From contig CAYYQW010000052.1 of the NCBI GenBank assembly GCA_964472505.1, positions 1 to 28,026 of the forward strand: a stretch of 28,026 nucleotides of DNA, in the 5' to 3' direction. The DNA comes from JAYEIA01 sp964472505 (GTDB taxonomy: Bacteria > Bacteroidota > Bacteroidia > Bacteroidales > JAADGE01). This document shows, piece by piece, positions 1 through 7,169 of the stretch. The translations under genes were made by a program, and so were the position numbers. The notes beneath the pieces are model-generated. The model was not told the origin of the DNA, ran no database searches, and saw only the letters and a list, made by a program, of their open reading frames with translations. The first letter of the stretch is position 1. The number at the start of each line of letters is the position of its first letter.

Positions 1-108
1 CCGGACTTAGCTCATCCTAATTTTTAGGGCATCTTTTTATATATGAAAATTAGTGTTGATAATTTATTAGAAGATGAATAAAGTTTACATAAGCTTGTAT
101 ATGCAATA

Positions 109-329
109 ATTGAATTAGGCGCATGAATAATAGAAACTGTTTTATTACATCTAAGCATTAATCACCGGCTTCGGCAAGCTCAGCCTACGGAGGCATTCGG
201 AGGCTGAGCTTGTCGAAGCCGATATATTAAAACCGAGTGCAATTCCGATTGCCGAGGCGGTCATCAGTAAATATACGCGGCACCCGGTACTGAAGAAGTT
301 ATAAGTATTAGTTATCCGCCTAATTCAAT
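109..329. repeat. possible MITE-like unit with 13-bp inverted ends
   Basis: ATTGAATTAGGCG at 109-121 is mirrored by CGCCTAATTCAAT at 317-329, enclosing the hairpin at 166-221. A 16-bp version of the left end recurs in inverse orientation at 18905-18920. The ends and internal hairpin suggest a small non-autonomous element, but no target-site duplication was identified and no transposase lies nearby. Confidence 0.3.
166..221. repeat. long hairpin, dispersed-palindrome type
   Basis: Left arm 166-186 and right arm 201-221 are reverse complements over 21 bp with a single C/T difference, so the RNA form pairs through a G-U. The 14-nt spacer is 187-200. The arm core (GGCTTCGACAAGCTCAGCC) resembles a palindrome I know to be scattered through many bacterial genomes; that resemblance is from memory and unchecked. 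Confidence 0.75.
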
Positions 330-436
330 GCAATAATTTCGGTCATTGTGCAAAACTTGATACAGAATTGAAAAAGTTGATATTTTACAGAATTTAATAA
401 TCTGTTTTCAAATCTCACAATTATGCATATACCATT

Positions 437-470
437 CCGATACAAAAAAATATCTCTATTTTAGTATCGG
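437..470 (-). terminator. hairpin at end of TPR histidine kinase gene
   Basis: CCGATAC (437-443) pairs with GTATCGG (464-470), and an inner AAAATA/TATTTT pairing extends the stem. The stop codon of the minus-strand kinase (456-458) lies inside. There is no U-run after the stem in the direction of transcription, so termination is only a possibility. Confidence 0.25.
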
Positions 471-2543
471 CAAGCTAATACAAAAAACCGAGCCTTTTCC
501 TTCTGCGCTTTGTACCGAAATTGAACCGCCGTTTTTTTCGGTAAATTCTTTGGCAAGTATCAGTCCCAGACCCGAGCCTTTTTCATTTTTGGTTCCTTTA
601 CGCGAGAAGTTACTTTCAATTTTAAACAGCTTATCAATATCTTCTTCGGTAATTCCTATTCCGTTATCTTTTACACACATGGTGCATTTTTCATCGTCGA
701 TTGACGAGTAAACCTCAATCAGTCCGTCATCCGGTGTATATTTTACGGCATTTGAAACCAAGTTTCTTACAACGGCTGCAATCATATTTCTGTCGGCCAA
801 GGCATGGTGATCTTCGGATACGAGGTTTCGTATGCGGATTTTTTTATTTTTTGCGCTTAAAGTGGTTTCATCAATAACTTCGTCGCAGAGCTTCTTAAGT
901 GAGAAGACATTTGGATTCAGCCGTATGCCGTCTAATTGTGTTCGTGACCATACCAAAAGGTTTTCCAATAAGCTATAGCCTTTATCAGCCGATTCATTGA
1001 TTAACCCCAACATTTCTTTCAGTTCTTCGGTCGATAAATCATCGTATTCTTCCAACATAATTCCCGTCAGGCTCAGAAGTGCATTGAACGGGTTGCGCAG
1101 GTCGTGAGCTATAATCGAGAAGAATTTGTCTTTTGTGGCGTTCATTTCTTCCAACTGCTTTTTATTGGATTCAAGCTCCTTTTTTTGCTTTTCAATTTGA
1201 TCCCTTTGTTTTTCAATTGAAAAGTTTTGCCTTTGCAGATTAAGTCGGCTGAGCTTTATTTTTCTTCGGCTTAAGATTATCAGGTATAAAAACCCAATGA
1301 CTACTACTATCAGAGCGGCAAATAGTAAAAGTAATATTCTTTGGCGACTGATGGTTTCCTGAATCAGGCGATTATTTTTTTCGAGAAGCTTCATTTCTTC
1401 TCGTGTTTTTCGGAGATTATATCGCGCTTCGGTTTCTTCCAGAATAGCTTTACTCTGCTCATCATAAATTTTATCTTTGAGCTTGTATGCTTCCGACAGG
1501 TTGGCGTATGCGTTGCTGAAGTAGCCTATTTCGAAATATACTTCAGCTAATTTTTCCATACAATCTTTTTGCAGGCGAATATTTTCTGTTGATTTGGCTG
1601 CTTGCAGTGCTTGATCAATAAATTTAACGGCCAAGGAATAGCGTTCCAAATTAAAATACAGCTCGCCCAAATAGAAATGGGTGTAGGCCAGATTTCTTGT
1701 GTCGTTCAGACGGGTAAAAATACGCTGTGCTCTTCTAAAATGTTCCAGTGCCGTGTCATATTCGCCCAGTATTTCATATTCTTTTCCTAAGTCGCTGCTG
1801 CAAATGGCTACACCCAGCTCATCACCGGCTTTTCGATTAATTTCTATGGCTTCTTTGTAGTACTGAATGGCCTCTTGGTGCTTACCTTGTAAGCTTTTTG
1901 TCCAGGCAATGGTATTATGGTTAATGGCTATGCCCCTATAGTTGTTTCTGTTTTCTTCAATAGCCAAGGCTTTCTCAAAATGTTTTAAAGCCTCATTGTA
2001 TTTTGCCTGATAGCTGAGAATAATCCCTATACTGTTTAACGCAGTAGATTGATTTCTGAGATCTTTGAGTGCAACGGCCAAATCTAAAGCCCTCAGATGA
2101 TGTTGCATGGCTTTTGAGTCATTGTCGATGCGCCGATAGTTTACACCCAATGTGTTTGACAGATTACAGATTAGCGTAGAATCTTTTGTTTTTTTTGCCG
2201 AAACCAGAGCTTCTTCCAAAGAAGCAACGGCTTCAATAAAACGGTTATTTCTTTGATAGAATACTCCGATGTTATAGAGTATGTTTGCGCGCTTTGAGCT
2301 ACCGGAAATTGCAAGCGCTCTGTTAGCTGCTTGTTTTATGTATCTGTCGGAAAGAACGGGTTGATCTGAATTTTTATAGAATTCAGCCAGTTGTAGCATG
2401 GCCGATGCTTGTTTGTGAGCTTCGTTTTGAGTTTGAATGATTTTTAAAAGACTGTCAGCAGTGCTTTGTGCTTTTGCCCCAAGGGGGCTCAACAACAATA
2501 GGCTTCCCGTTATTAGTAAGCATAAAGCACTGCGACAGTTCAT
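456..2543 (-). CDS. TPR-repeat membrane sensor histidine kinase
   Basis: A 695-residue two-component sensor kinase. A signal peptide (about 1-26) is followed by tandem TPR repeats to about residue 390, which would form a periplasmic sensor. One membrane span lies near 400-423, then a coiled coil (about 425-470). The HisKA helix carries the phospho-acceptor His480 (AHDLRNPF). The ATPase domain shows the N box (RNLVSNAVKYT, about 593-603), G1 DNGIG (626-630) and G2 GSGLG (656-660), so the kinase looks intact. No response regulator is adjacent, so its partner is elsewhere. It lies last in a likely unit with the outer-membrane barrel gene 45 bp upstream and the DUF4293 gene. TPR ligands cannot be read from sequence; general architecture is secure, stimulus unknown. 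Confidence 0.9.
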   Translation of the reverse strand: MNCRSALCLLITGSLLLLSPLGAKAQSTADSLLKIIQTQNEAHKQASAMLQLAEFYKNSDQPVLSDRYIKQAANRALAISGSSKRANILYNIGVFYQRNNRFIEAVASLEEALVSAKKTKDSTLICNLSNTLGVNYRRIDNDSKAMQHHLRALDLAVALKDLRNQSTALNSIGIILSYQAKYNEALKHFEKALAIEENRNNYRGIAINHNTIAWTKSLQGKHQEAIQYYKEAIEINRKAGDELGVAICSSDLGKEYEILGEYDTALEHFRRAQRIFTRLNDTRNLAYTHFYLGELYFNLERYSLAVKFIDQALQAAKSTENIRLQKDCMEKLAEVYFEIGYFSNAYANLSEAYKLKDKIYDEQSKAILEETEARYNLRKTREEMKLLEKNNRLIQETISRQRILLLLFAALIVVVIGFLYLIILSRRKIKLSRLNLQRQNFSIEKQRDQIEKQKKELESNKKQLEEMNATKDKFFSIIAHDLRNPFNALLSLTGIMLEEYDDLSTEELKEMLGLINESADKGYSLLENLLVWSRTQLDGIRLNPNVFSLKKLCDEVIDETTLSAKNKKIRIRNLVSEDHHALADRNMIAAVVRNLVSNAVKYTPDDGLIEVYSSIDDEKCTMCVKDNGIGITEEDIDKLFKIESNFSRKGTKNEKGSGLGLILAKEFTEKNGGSISVQSAEGKGSVFCISLPILK

Positions 2544-2588
2544 GAATTTGGTTTATTGATGGTGTTACATCCTGCAAACATTTTTGAT

Positions 2589-3191
2589 TTACAGGCGAAG
2601 CGTAATTCCGCCTGAAATATAATGCGGGGCTCCGATGGCAAATTCAATATTGGCGCCTATGAAATCGGTGAAATATCCGCGGATACCGAAAGCAACAAGT
2701 TGCGGAGCAAATAAAGTGCCTGAATTAAAGCTGATATAATCGGTGGGTTCGTAGTTTTCAACGGTTTCGGTAGTATTGATTCCCCAATTCGTTAAACCGA
2801 GCCTTAAACCGGAGTACATATCAACTCTTCCTTTATTAACATAATGAAACAGCGGCCTAAAAGCTACGTTTATTCGGTTTATGTTGGTTGAGAAGTCCAC
2901 ATTGTTATCTCCGTAATCGGTGTAATTAATTTGCATGAATTGGTAAGAGCCGGCTACTCCCATTGATAACCAATTGGTCACAAAATAATCGGCACTTAAC
3001 TGTGCGGCGGGGAGCACTTTGGTAGAGTGCTCAGCTGCTCCATCTAAGTCAGATAGATCTATAAGGCTTCCCACAAGGCTTAGCCCTACATTACCCGTAA
3101 TACTGATTTTGTGTTCTGATTTTTCTTGAGCCTGTAGGTTTATGCTTAAGCTCAGCATTATAATTACTATTAGAGTTAGAGTTTTTTTCAT
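2589..3191 (-). CDS. small outer-membrane beta-barrel protein
   Basis: A 200-residue exported protein. The start chosen is the methionine of MKKTLTLIVIIM, which opens a standard signal peptide ending near LQAQ; an upstream in-frame ATG at 3254 would put 21 unrelated residues before it and overlap the preceding gene. The mature part alternates polar and hydrophobic residues in strands, has many Gly, Asn and aromatic residues and ends in a hydrophobic strand (GGITLRL), typical of small Bacteroidota outer-membrane barrels. No enzymatic motif is visible. It sits 34 bp after the DUF4293 gene and 45 bp before the TPR kinase, suggesting co-transcription. Barrel identity is inferred from composition, not from a recognised family motif. 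Confidence 0.75.
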   Translation of the reverse strand: MKKTLTLIVIIMLSLSINLQAQEKSEHKISITGNVGLSLVGSLIDLSDLDGAAEHSTKVLPAAQLSADYFVTNWLSMGVAGSYQFMQINYTDYGDNNVDFSTNINRINVAFRPLFHYVNKGRVDMYSGLRLGLTNWGINTTETVENYEPTDYISFNSGTLFAPQLVAFGIRGYFTDFIGANIEFAIGAPHYISGGITLRL

Positions 3192-3225
3192 TGTTATCGA
3201 AATTAAGTGTTTAAAAAAGAATAAA

Positions 3226-3675
3226 TTATCGAATCCGATCGATGGCGCGAACAAGTTCTTCGTCTCTTTTTATGGCGCGCCGGGCCATAAGCAGAAGAAT
3301 AAAACCTATTAAAGGTAAAAAAACTATAAACTCCGGTACAATTTTGAAGCCGGAATACATATAAAACAAATAATATGCCGTAAGAGCCATCACGGCAATC
3401 ATCAAAATGGCTGTATATACACACAGGCGCATTTGTAATATTCTGTTTTTATAAATAAAAATAGTTATAAAGCTTAGGAAAACGGTAATAGCTATCAGGC
3501 CGGTTATGGTATATGCGGTCGTGTGGAGTTCTCCGGTAGCCGTATTATAAACCCCTGAATATTTAAGAACCAGTTCCGCACCGCCTGAGTATAAGTATGC
3601 TAAAGGCATGAAGAACATTAATGCACCGGAAGCAGTGGCTAACAGCAGCCATAAAGTTTGTATGCGTTGAATCAT
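3226..3675 (-). CDS. DUF4293 family membrane protein
   Basis: A 149-residue integral membrane protein of the Bacteroidota-specific DUF4293 family, function unknown. It begins with MIQRIQTLWLLLA and has four hydrophobic helices followed by a basic tail with DEELVRAIDRIR, both ends matching my memory of the family. The start at 3675 is preferred over an in-frame ATG at 3708, because the extra 11 residues are untypical and a TAnnTTTG promoter element (3706-3713) would place the transcript start downstream of 3708. It is the first gene of a likely three-gene unit with the barrel protein and the TPR kinase. Confidence 0.85.
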   Translation of the reverse strand: MIQRIQTLWLLLATASGALMFFMPLAYLYSGGAELVLKYSGVYNTATGELHTTAYTITGLIAITVFLSFITIFIYKNRILQMRLCVYTAILMIAVMALTAYYLFYMYSGFKIVPEFIVFLPLIGFILLLMARRAIKRDEELVRAIDRIR

Positions 3676-3705
3676 GGATATAAATGTTTGGTTACTCTCT
3701 GTACG

Positions 3706-3713
3706 CAAAGTTA
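3706..3713 (-). promoter_or_regulatory. candidate -7 element for the DUF4293 operon
   Basis: On the minus strand this reads TAACTTTG, a perfect match to the Bacteroidota -7 consensus TAnnTTTG. It lies about 30 bp before the chosen ATG at 3675. No convincing TTG -33 element is seen at 17-23 bp spacing, so confidence is limited. Confidence 0.4.
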
Positions 3714-3765
3714 CACTTTAAATTCAAATATTTAAAATGAATTTTTTTGTAAACCGGTGGTTTGA

Positions 3766-3899
3766 ATATTATTTTGAGATGCTGAGACTAATTCACAACC
3801 CTTTGTTTTCCGGTTTTTATTAAAAGAATATTCGGTTTTTCGCAATTATTTTTTCGGGGCTACATATTTATATTATTCTTCGGCACCTCAAAATAATAT
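3766..3899. repeat. inverted pair of 22-bp dispersed repeat
   Basis: 3766-3787 reads ATATTATTTTGAGATGCTGA followed by GA. The reverse complement of 3878-3899 is nearly the same (ATATTATTTTGAGGTGCCGA then AG). A third copy lies at 20425-20446, inverse orientation. The shared core is ATATTATTTTGAGRTGYYGA. The pair could form a long stem-loop in RNA. Confidence 0.65.
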
Positions 3900-3960
3900 G
3901 TAGCCTAAACCTAGAAGCAAAAACAAAAATACCAACAGCCCTTTGGATTTAATTCTAAAA

Positions 3961-4038
3961 ATCATAACTTTAGGCACGGAAAACCGGAGTAGCTATTGGT
4001 GAAATAAATGCCGGTTGTTTATACGAATGTTAGCACAC
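3961..4038 (+). repeat. attC-like site 0 (degenerate, array start)
   Basis: The right box TGTTAGCACAC (4028-4038) is perfectly complementary to the box after the first cassette gene. Only a weak stem is seen to its left (ACCGG against CCGGT around 3983-4015), so the left half is decayed or replaced, or this is a junction with non-array DNA. Confidence 0.4.
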
Positions 4039-4057
4039 AGTTAAAAAAAGGAACTAT

Positions 4058-4696
4058 ATGAAAATAAGTATTATTATTTCATTATTCACATTATTCTTGT
4101 CAAGCAATTTGTTTGCTCAAGAAAATGATGTTAGAGATTTTTCAGTGCAGTATTTTCAAAAACTATGTTTAAAGGGATTTCGGACAATTGCAATGAGTCA
4201 AAATCAATTACTTCCTATATTAAATAATAATGCTAGAATGCATGGCATGGAATTATATGGAGCTGTAGGGGAAAATGTATATGTTGGATTATCCGCACTT
4301 GGAAGTCTAAATGACAAAAAGAATGAAAATGGATATACTAGTTGGGGTGGAGCAACAGGATTATTTACTTTAGAATATAGAATTAATAAAAAAGACTTTT
4401 TCATTGGTGCTGGGTTAGGTTTAGGCTGTGGTAGATTTACATATTCTGCGGCATTTAATGATGGAACTTCAAGTACTACATCTCATGTAGACGCAATTTT
4501 TACAGAACCCAAAATCAAAATAGGATATATTTTAAAGAATAAATTGATTTTGAATGTAGAAATTTCTCGCATAATTAGCATAACAGGAAATGATTATTAT
4601 GTTGGGACAGATGTTTCAAAAAGCGTATTCCCTGACAATTTTATAATTGGATTTGCTATTGGGTATAAATTTCCATTTTGGACAAAAGAAGAATAG
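4058..4696 (+). CDS. cassette gene 1: exported beta-barrel-like protein
   Basis: A 212-residue protein that I cannot assign to a named family. It opens with a signal peptide (MKISIIISLFTLFLSSNLFAQ). The mature part has amphipathic strand patterns rich in Gly and Tyr, with several short repeated strand-turn units (for example LGLGCGRFTYSAAF) and an aromatic C-terminal strand (IGFAIGYKFPFW), as in small outer-membrane barrels. A purine-rich AAAAAAAGGAA stretch precedes the ATG. The gene is bracketed by an exact 11-bp inverted repeat (TGTTAGCACAC and GTGTGCTAACA) and followed by a long palindrome, which marks it as the first unit of the cassette array. Barrel topology is inferred. Confidence 0.75.
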   Translation: MKISIIISLFTLFLSSNLFAQENDVRDFSVQYFQKLCLKGFRTIAMSQNQLLPILNNNARMHGMELYGAVGENVYVGLSALGSLNDKKNENGYTSWGGATGLFTLEYRINKKDFFIGAGLGLGCGRFTYSAAFNDGTSSTTSHVDAIFTEPKIKIGYILKNKLILNVEISRIISITGNDYYVGTDVSKSVFPDNFIIGFAIGYKFPFWTKEE

Positions 4697-4702
4697 AAAA
4701 CC

Positions 4703-4837
4703 GTGTGCTAACAAAGGCTCAAAAACAAGCGGGCAGGTAGTACCATTTTGATAAGAAAGTGCTATATTTAGCGTTGTATTTCTTAATAAACGGAGTGGGG
4801 TTAATTGCCCGCCAGTTTTTAGCCTCAACCGTAGGGC
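4703..4837 (+). repeat. attC-like site 1
   Basis: The left box GTGTGCTAACA (4703-4713) is followed by arm 4716-4735, which pairs with 4806-4824 over about 19 positions; one base of the left arm is unpaired, like the extrahelical bases of true attC sites. The right box is atypical (CCGTAGGGC rather than GTTA), but TAGGGC matches GCCCTA after the next gene. The central part (4736-4805) is non-palindromic. Confidence 0.6.
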
Positions 4838-4884
4838 ATTTTAAGACGACATAAACAAGTAGCATAACATTATAAAAAATAAAA

Positions 4885-5373
4885 ATGACAAACAATAAAC
4901 TCGACATAAAACTTACACCAACAAAAATTTCTGACTTGGATTTTTTGTTTCAATTTCAGTGTGACAAAGAGGGTGGATACTTAGCTGCTTTTATGCCAAA
5001 AGACCCGACAGACAAAACCGCTTACATAAGCAAATACACAAAATTGTTAGACGACCCATCAGTAAATAACCAAACAATCCTTCTTGACAATAATATAGTA
5101 GGAAGTATTGCTAAGTTTGTAATAGAAGGCGACACAGAAATTACTTATTGGATTGACAGAAAATTTTGGGGACAAGGCATTGCGACAAAAGCACTAAAAG
5201 TTATGCTTGAATTAGAAGCGACAAGACCGGTTTTTGGACGAGTTGCCTTCGACAATTTTGGTTCGCAAAAAGTTTTAGAAAAATGTGGTTTTACCAAAAT
5301 TGGTACAGATAAAGGTTTTGCAAATGCAAGACAGGCAGAAATAGAAGAATTCATTTATAAACTTGACAACTAA
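4885..5373 (+). CDS. cassette gene 2: GNAT-family N-acetyltransferase
   Basis: A 162-residue acetyl-CoA-dependent N-acyltransferase of the GNAT fold, closest in feel to the RimJ/RimL-like group. The acetyl-CoA pyrophosphate loop is visible as FWGQGIATKAL (about 94-104), followed by the helix and strand of motif B (DNFGSQKVLEKCGF, about 123-136). The protein is soluble with no signal peptide, so it acts in the cytoplasm. The acceptor substrate cannot be told; antibiotics, small amines and protein N-termini are all possible in this family. GNAT enzymes are common integron cargo. It follows attC-like site 1, with an A-rich leader (ATTATAAAAAATAAAA) before the ATG. Confidence 0.85.
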   Translation: MTNNKLDIKLTPTKISDLDFLFQFQCDKEGGYLAAFMPKDPTDKTAYISKYTKLLDDPSVNNQTILLDNNIVGSIAKFVIEGDTEITYWIDRKFWGQGIATKALKVMLELEATRPVFGRVAFDNFGSQKVLEKCGFTKIGTDKGFANARQAEIEEFIYKLDN

Positions 5374-5389
5374 TCACCAGAATAAAAAC

Positions 5390-5524
5390 GCCCTATAACA
5401 CGGGTTTTGCGTTAGTGGGCGGACTTGCGAACAGAAACATTTGAGCAATCAATAAACTTGGTGCCGGCAGACAGTTTTTCGGTTTCAAAAGCCCACCAAC
5501 GCAAAGCCCGAAACCGTTACCTAC
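5390..5524 (+). repeat. attC-like site 2 (best palindrome)
   Basis: Arm 5401-5420 pairs with arm 5491-5510 over 20 bp with only two differences, both of which would be G-U pairs. The left box GCCCTATAAC is at 5390-5399 and the right box GTTACCTAC at 5516-5524. Total length is 135 nt, as for site 1. A 10-mer CAACCGTAGG occurs both here (5524-5533) and at site 1 (4826-4835). Confidence 0.65.
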
Positions 5525-5551
5525 AACCGTAGGACAAAAACGACAGCAATA

Positions 5552-6175
5552 ATGAAAACGCACAAATTAATATTGACAATAATTATTTTAACCTTTTTCG
5601 GATTGACAAGTTGCACTTCAATTTTCACAGGAATGTACGGATTGAAAAAAACGAAGACTATTGACGAAAAGACAATAGCTCGTTTTGCGAAAAAATATAA
5701 TGTTCCTGCTCCTGACAATTACGATCTTGACACAGCTTATTTTTCATATATGTTCTCTCTTGACACTACACAATACAAACAAGAGATAAAGAATCACACT
5801 CAACCATTACAAGCACTTTACTATGACAATTCAGGGAACTTAAAATCATTTCAGGTGAATTGTTATGCGGGCGGGTTTCCTAATCTAAAATGGGACAGAG
5901 ATGAAAGAATGACAATTTTTCCACCAAAACAACAAGCAGCTATAGATAGTATTGTTCCACTTGAGACACATCTGAAATATCTTAAACCACTTTCTCAGAC
6001 AGAAAAAATTCAAATTGACAATTATGACTATATCGTCATTGTTCATTGGAACAGATTTATGGGCAGGCAGAGTAAGCGACTAATTCGTTTTGTTCAAGAC
6101 AATAGTAAGCTTGAGACAGATAAGAAAGTAAAAATAATTTATGCAAATACAGACAACTTATTTGCAACAGAATAG
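5552..6175 (+). CDS. cassette gene 3: predicted lipoprotein of unknown function
   Basis: A 207-residue protein with a clear lipoprotein signal: hydrophobic helix followed by the lipobox LTSC, with Cys21 as the lipidated residue. It is therefore likely anchored in the inner or outer membrane. The mature part has no motif I can name. The C-terminal half (YDYIVIVHWNRFMGRQSKRL, then KVKIIYANTDN) alternates strand and helix and could be an alpha/beta fold, but this is a guess. It is bracketed by GTTACCTAC (5516-5524) and GCAGGTAAC (6186-6194), marking it as a cassette. The start gives a textbook signal peptide. Confidence 0.75.
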   Translation: MKTHKLILTIIILTFFGLTSCTSIFTGMYGLKKTKTIDEKTIARFAKKYNVPAPDNYDLDTAYFSYMFSLDTTQYKQEIKNHTQPLQALYYDNSGNLKSFQVNCYAGGFPNLKWDRDERMTIFPPKQQAAIDSIVPLETHLKYLKPLSQTEKIQIDNYDYIVIVHWNRFMGRQSKRLIRFVQDNSKLETDKKVKIIYANTDNLFATE

Positions 6176-6185
6176 AAGAACGGCA

Positions 6186-6319
6186 GCAGGTAACAGCGTA
6201 TATAACTTATGGCGGGTAAAGTGGTAAATTCAAGCTTTGTGCTTATAAGTAAATTTGGTGCAAGCCGACAAGAAAGTGCTTCGAAATCCGCCACAAGCAT
6301 ATACGCAAAACGTAGCACC
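6186..6319 (+). repeat. attC-like site 3
   Basis: Arm 6196-6215 (GCGTATATAACTTATGGCGG) pairs with 6288-6306, with one unpaired base in the left arm and two G-U-type differences. The left box GCAGGTAAC is at 6186-6194; the right box GTAGCACC at 6312-6319. Length 134 nt. Similar GCGTATAT...ATGGCGG segments seem familiar to me from other Bacteroidota genomes, which is unverified memory. Confidence 0.65.
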
Positions 6320-6325
6320 AATATT

Positions 6326-6979
6326 ATGAAACAAATTCTCTACATATTAATACCATTATCACTTTTTGGATTCAAAAGCAGTGAAATAATTAATGGAAAA
6401 TTTTATAATCATACAGCAGGTGACAAAATTGAATACTATGATTTTCAACCAAATGGGCGATTTGAATATTTAGCCGAATGTGAATATATAGAATATGGTC
6501 ATGGTAAGTATCAATTAAAAAATAACAAACTGATTTTAGATTATTTGGCTATTGATGAGAAGGAGAAAGGACATTTTGAAACCCGGGAATACAAGACCTC
6601 CTCAGAATACTCTGATACAATTTATTTTAGAATTCAAGATTCGAAAACTCAAGAGTTATTAGAAGGAGCCACAATTTACTATAAAGACACTCGAATTGCT
6701 GCTCTGACAGTTAATGACGGGCAAACTAAAATTCATCGAGAAAACAAAGATTTAATTATTAGTTTCATTGGCTACAAAGATTTAATAATAAATAAGAATA
6801 AAATTCTTGACAAGGAAACATACGGTTTTAACGTCTTTCTGCAAAATGGATTAGTTTATTTTAAAGAAAACATTGATGATACAATCTCTATTAAATCCTT
6901 CGGTGTTGACACTCTGATATTAGATAATTCAATGTTTGTGAAAGATATAAAACCAAAAAACATAATGATTTGCGAATAA
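6326..6979 (+). CDS. cassette gene 4: exported protein with CarboxypepD_reg-like segment
   Basis: A 217-residue protein. An upstream in-frame ATG at 6209 lies inside the palindrome of attC-like site 3, so the ATG at 6326 is chosen; it opens a signal peptide (MKQILYILIPLSLFGF). The first part of the mature protein (FYNHTAGDKIEYYDFQPNGR onward) resembles small lipocalin-like or stress-response beta domains, without a firm match. Residues near 100-145 (SKTQELLEGATIYY ... FIGYKDL) read like a carboxypeptidase regulatory-like beta-sandwich, frequent in Bacteroidota exported proteins. No catalytic motif is seen. The boundary boxes match only 6 of 8 bases, the weakest in the array. Function unknown. 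Confidence 0.7.
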   Translation: MKQILYILIPLSLFGFKSSEIINGKFYNHTAGDKIEYYDFQPNGRFEYLAECEYIEYGHGKYQLKNNKLILDYLAIDEKEKGHFETREYKTSSEYSDTIYFRIQDSKTQELLEGATIYYKDTRIAALTVNDGQTKIHRENKDLIISFIGYKDLIINKNKILDKETYGFNVFLQNGLVYFKENIDDTISIKSFGVDTLILDNSMFVKDIKPKNIMICE

Positions 6980-6985
6980 GATGCC

Positions 6986-7097
6986 GGTACTAATACAGTG
7001 CACAAGATGTTGTCTTATAGCACATTAGGTTTGTTTCTCGTTTCAATCTGTCTTTATCTCTTGGGATGATGAAGATGTTTCAATCTCCGTTATGCGG
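6986..7097 (+). repeat. attC-like site 4 (arms unclear)
   Basis: The left box GGTACTAA (6986-6993) partly matches the start box of cassette 4, and the right box GTTATGCGG (7089-7097) exactly matches the end box of the toxin-antitoxin cassette. Between them I see no long stem, so this site is either degenerate or folds in a way I could not recognise by eye. Confidence 0.4.
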
Positions 7098-7169
7098 CAG
7101 GCAAGAAAAAACAGAAAGTTCCATTTTAATTAGAATTAAATCATTATTTTTGTTCCAAAAGATTGAAAA

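Larger units (their letters stand above)
1..455. other. gene-free left end of window
   Basis: No credible coding region was found on either strand. The stretch holds a 21-bp-arm hairpin (166-221), flanked at 109-124 and 317-329 by an inverted short repeat (ATTGAATTAGGCG against CGCCTAATTCAAT), and a second hairpin at 437-470 that overlaps the end of the histidine kinase gene. It could be a small non-autonomous repeat element; nothing here suggests a product. Confidence 0.6.
3714..4057. other. intergenic region between DUF4293 operon and cassette array
   Basis: No gene is visible. It contains an inverted pair of a 22-bp repeat (3766-3787 and 3878-3899) about 90 bp apart, and at its right end a degenerate attC-like segment (about 3961-4038) that opens the cassette array. 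The rest is AT-rich with T-runs. Confidence 0.6.

Noticed and set aside
4703..6319. Palindromes between cassette genes as simple transcription terminators
   Set aside because: They are about 135 nt with 70-nt non-pairing centres, lack T-runs after the stems, and their outer boxes match gene by gene, which terminators would not need.
6209..6325. Longer N-terminus for cassette gene 4
   Set aside because: The extra 39 residues are encoded by the attC-like palindrome, and the signal peptide begins at the ATG at 6326.
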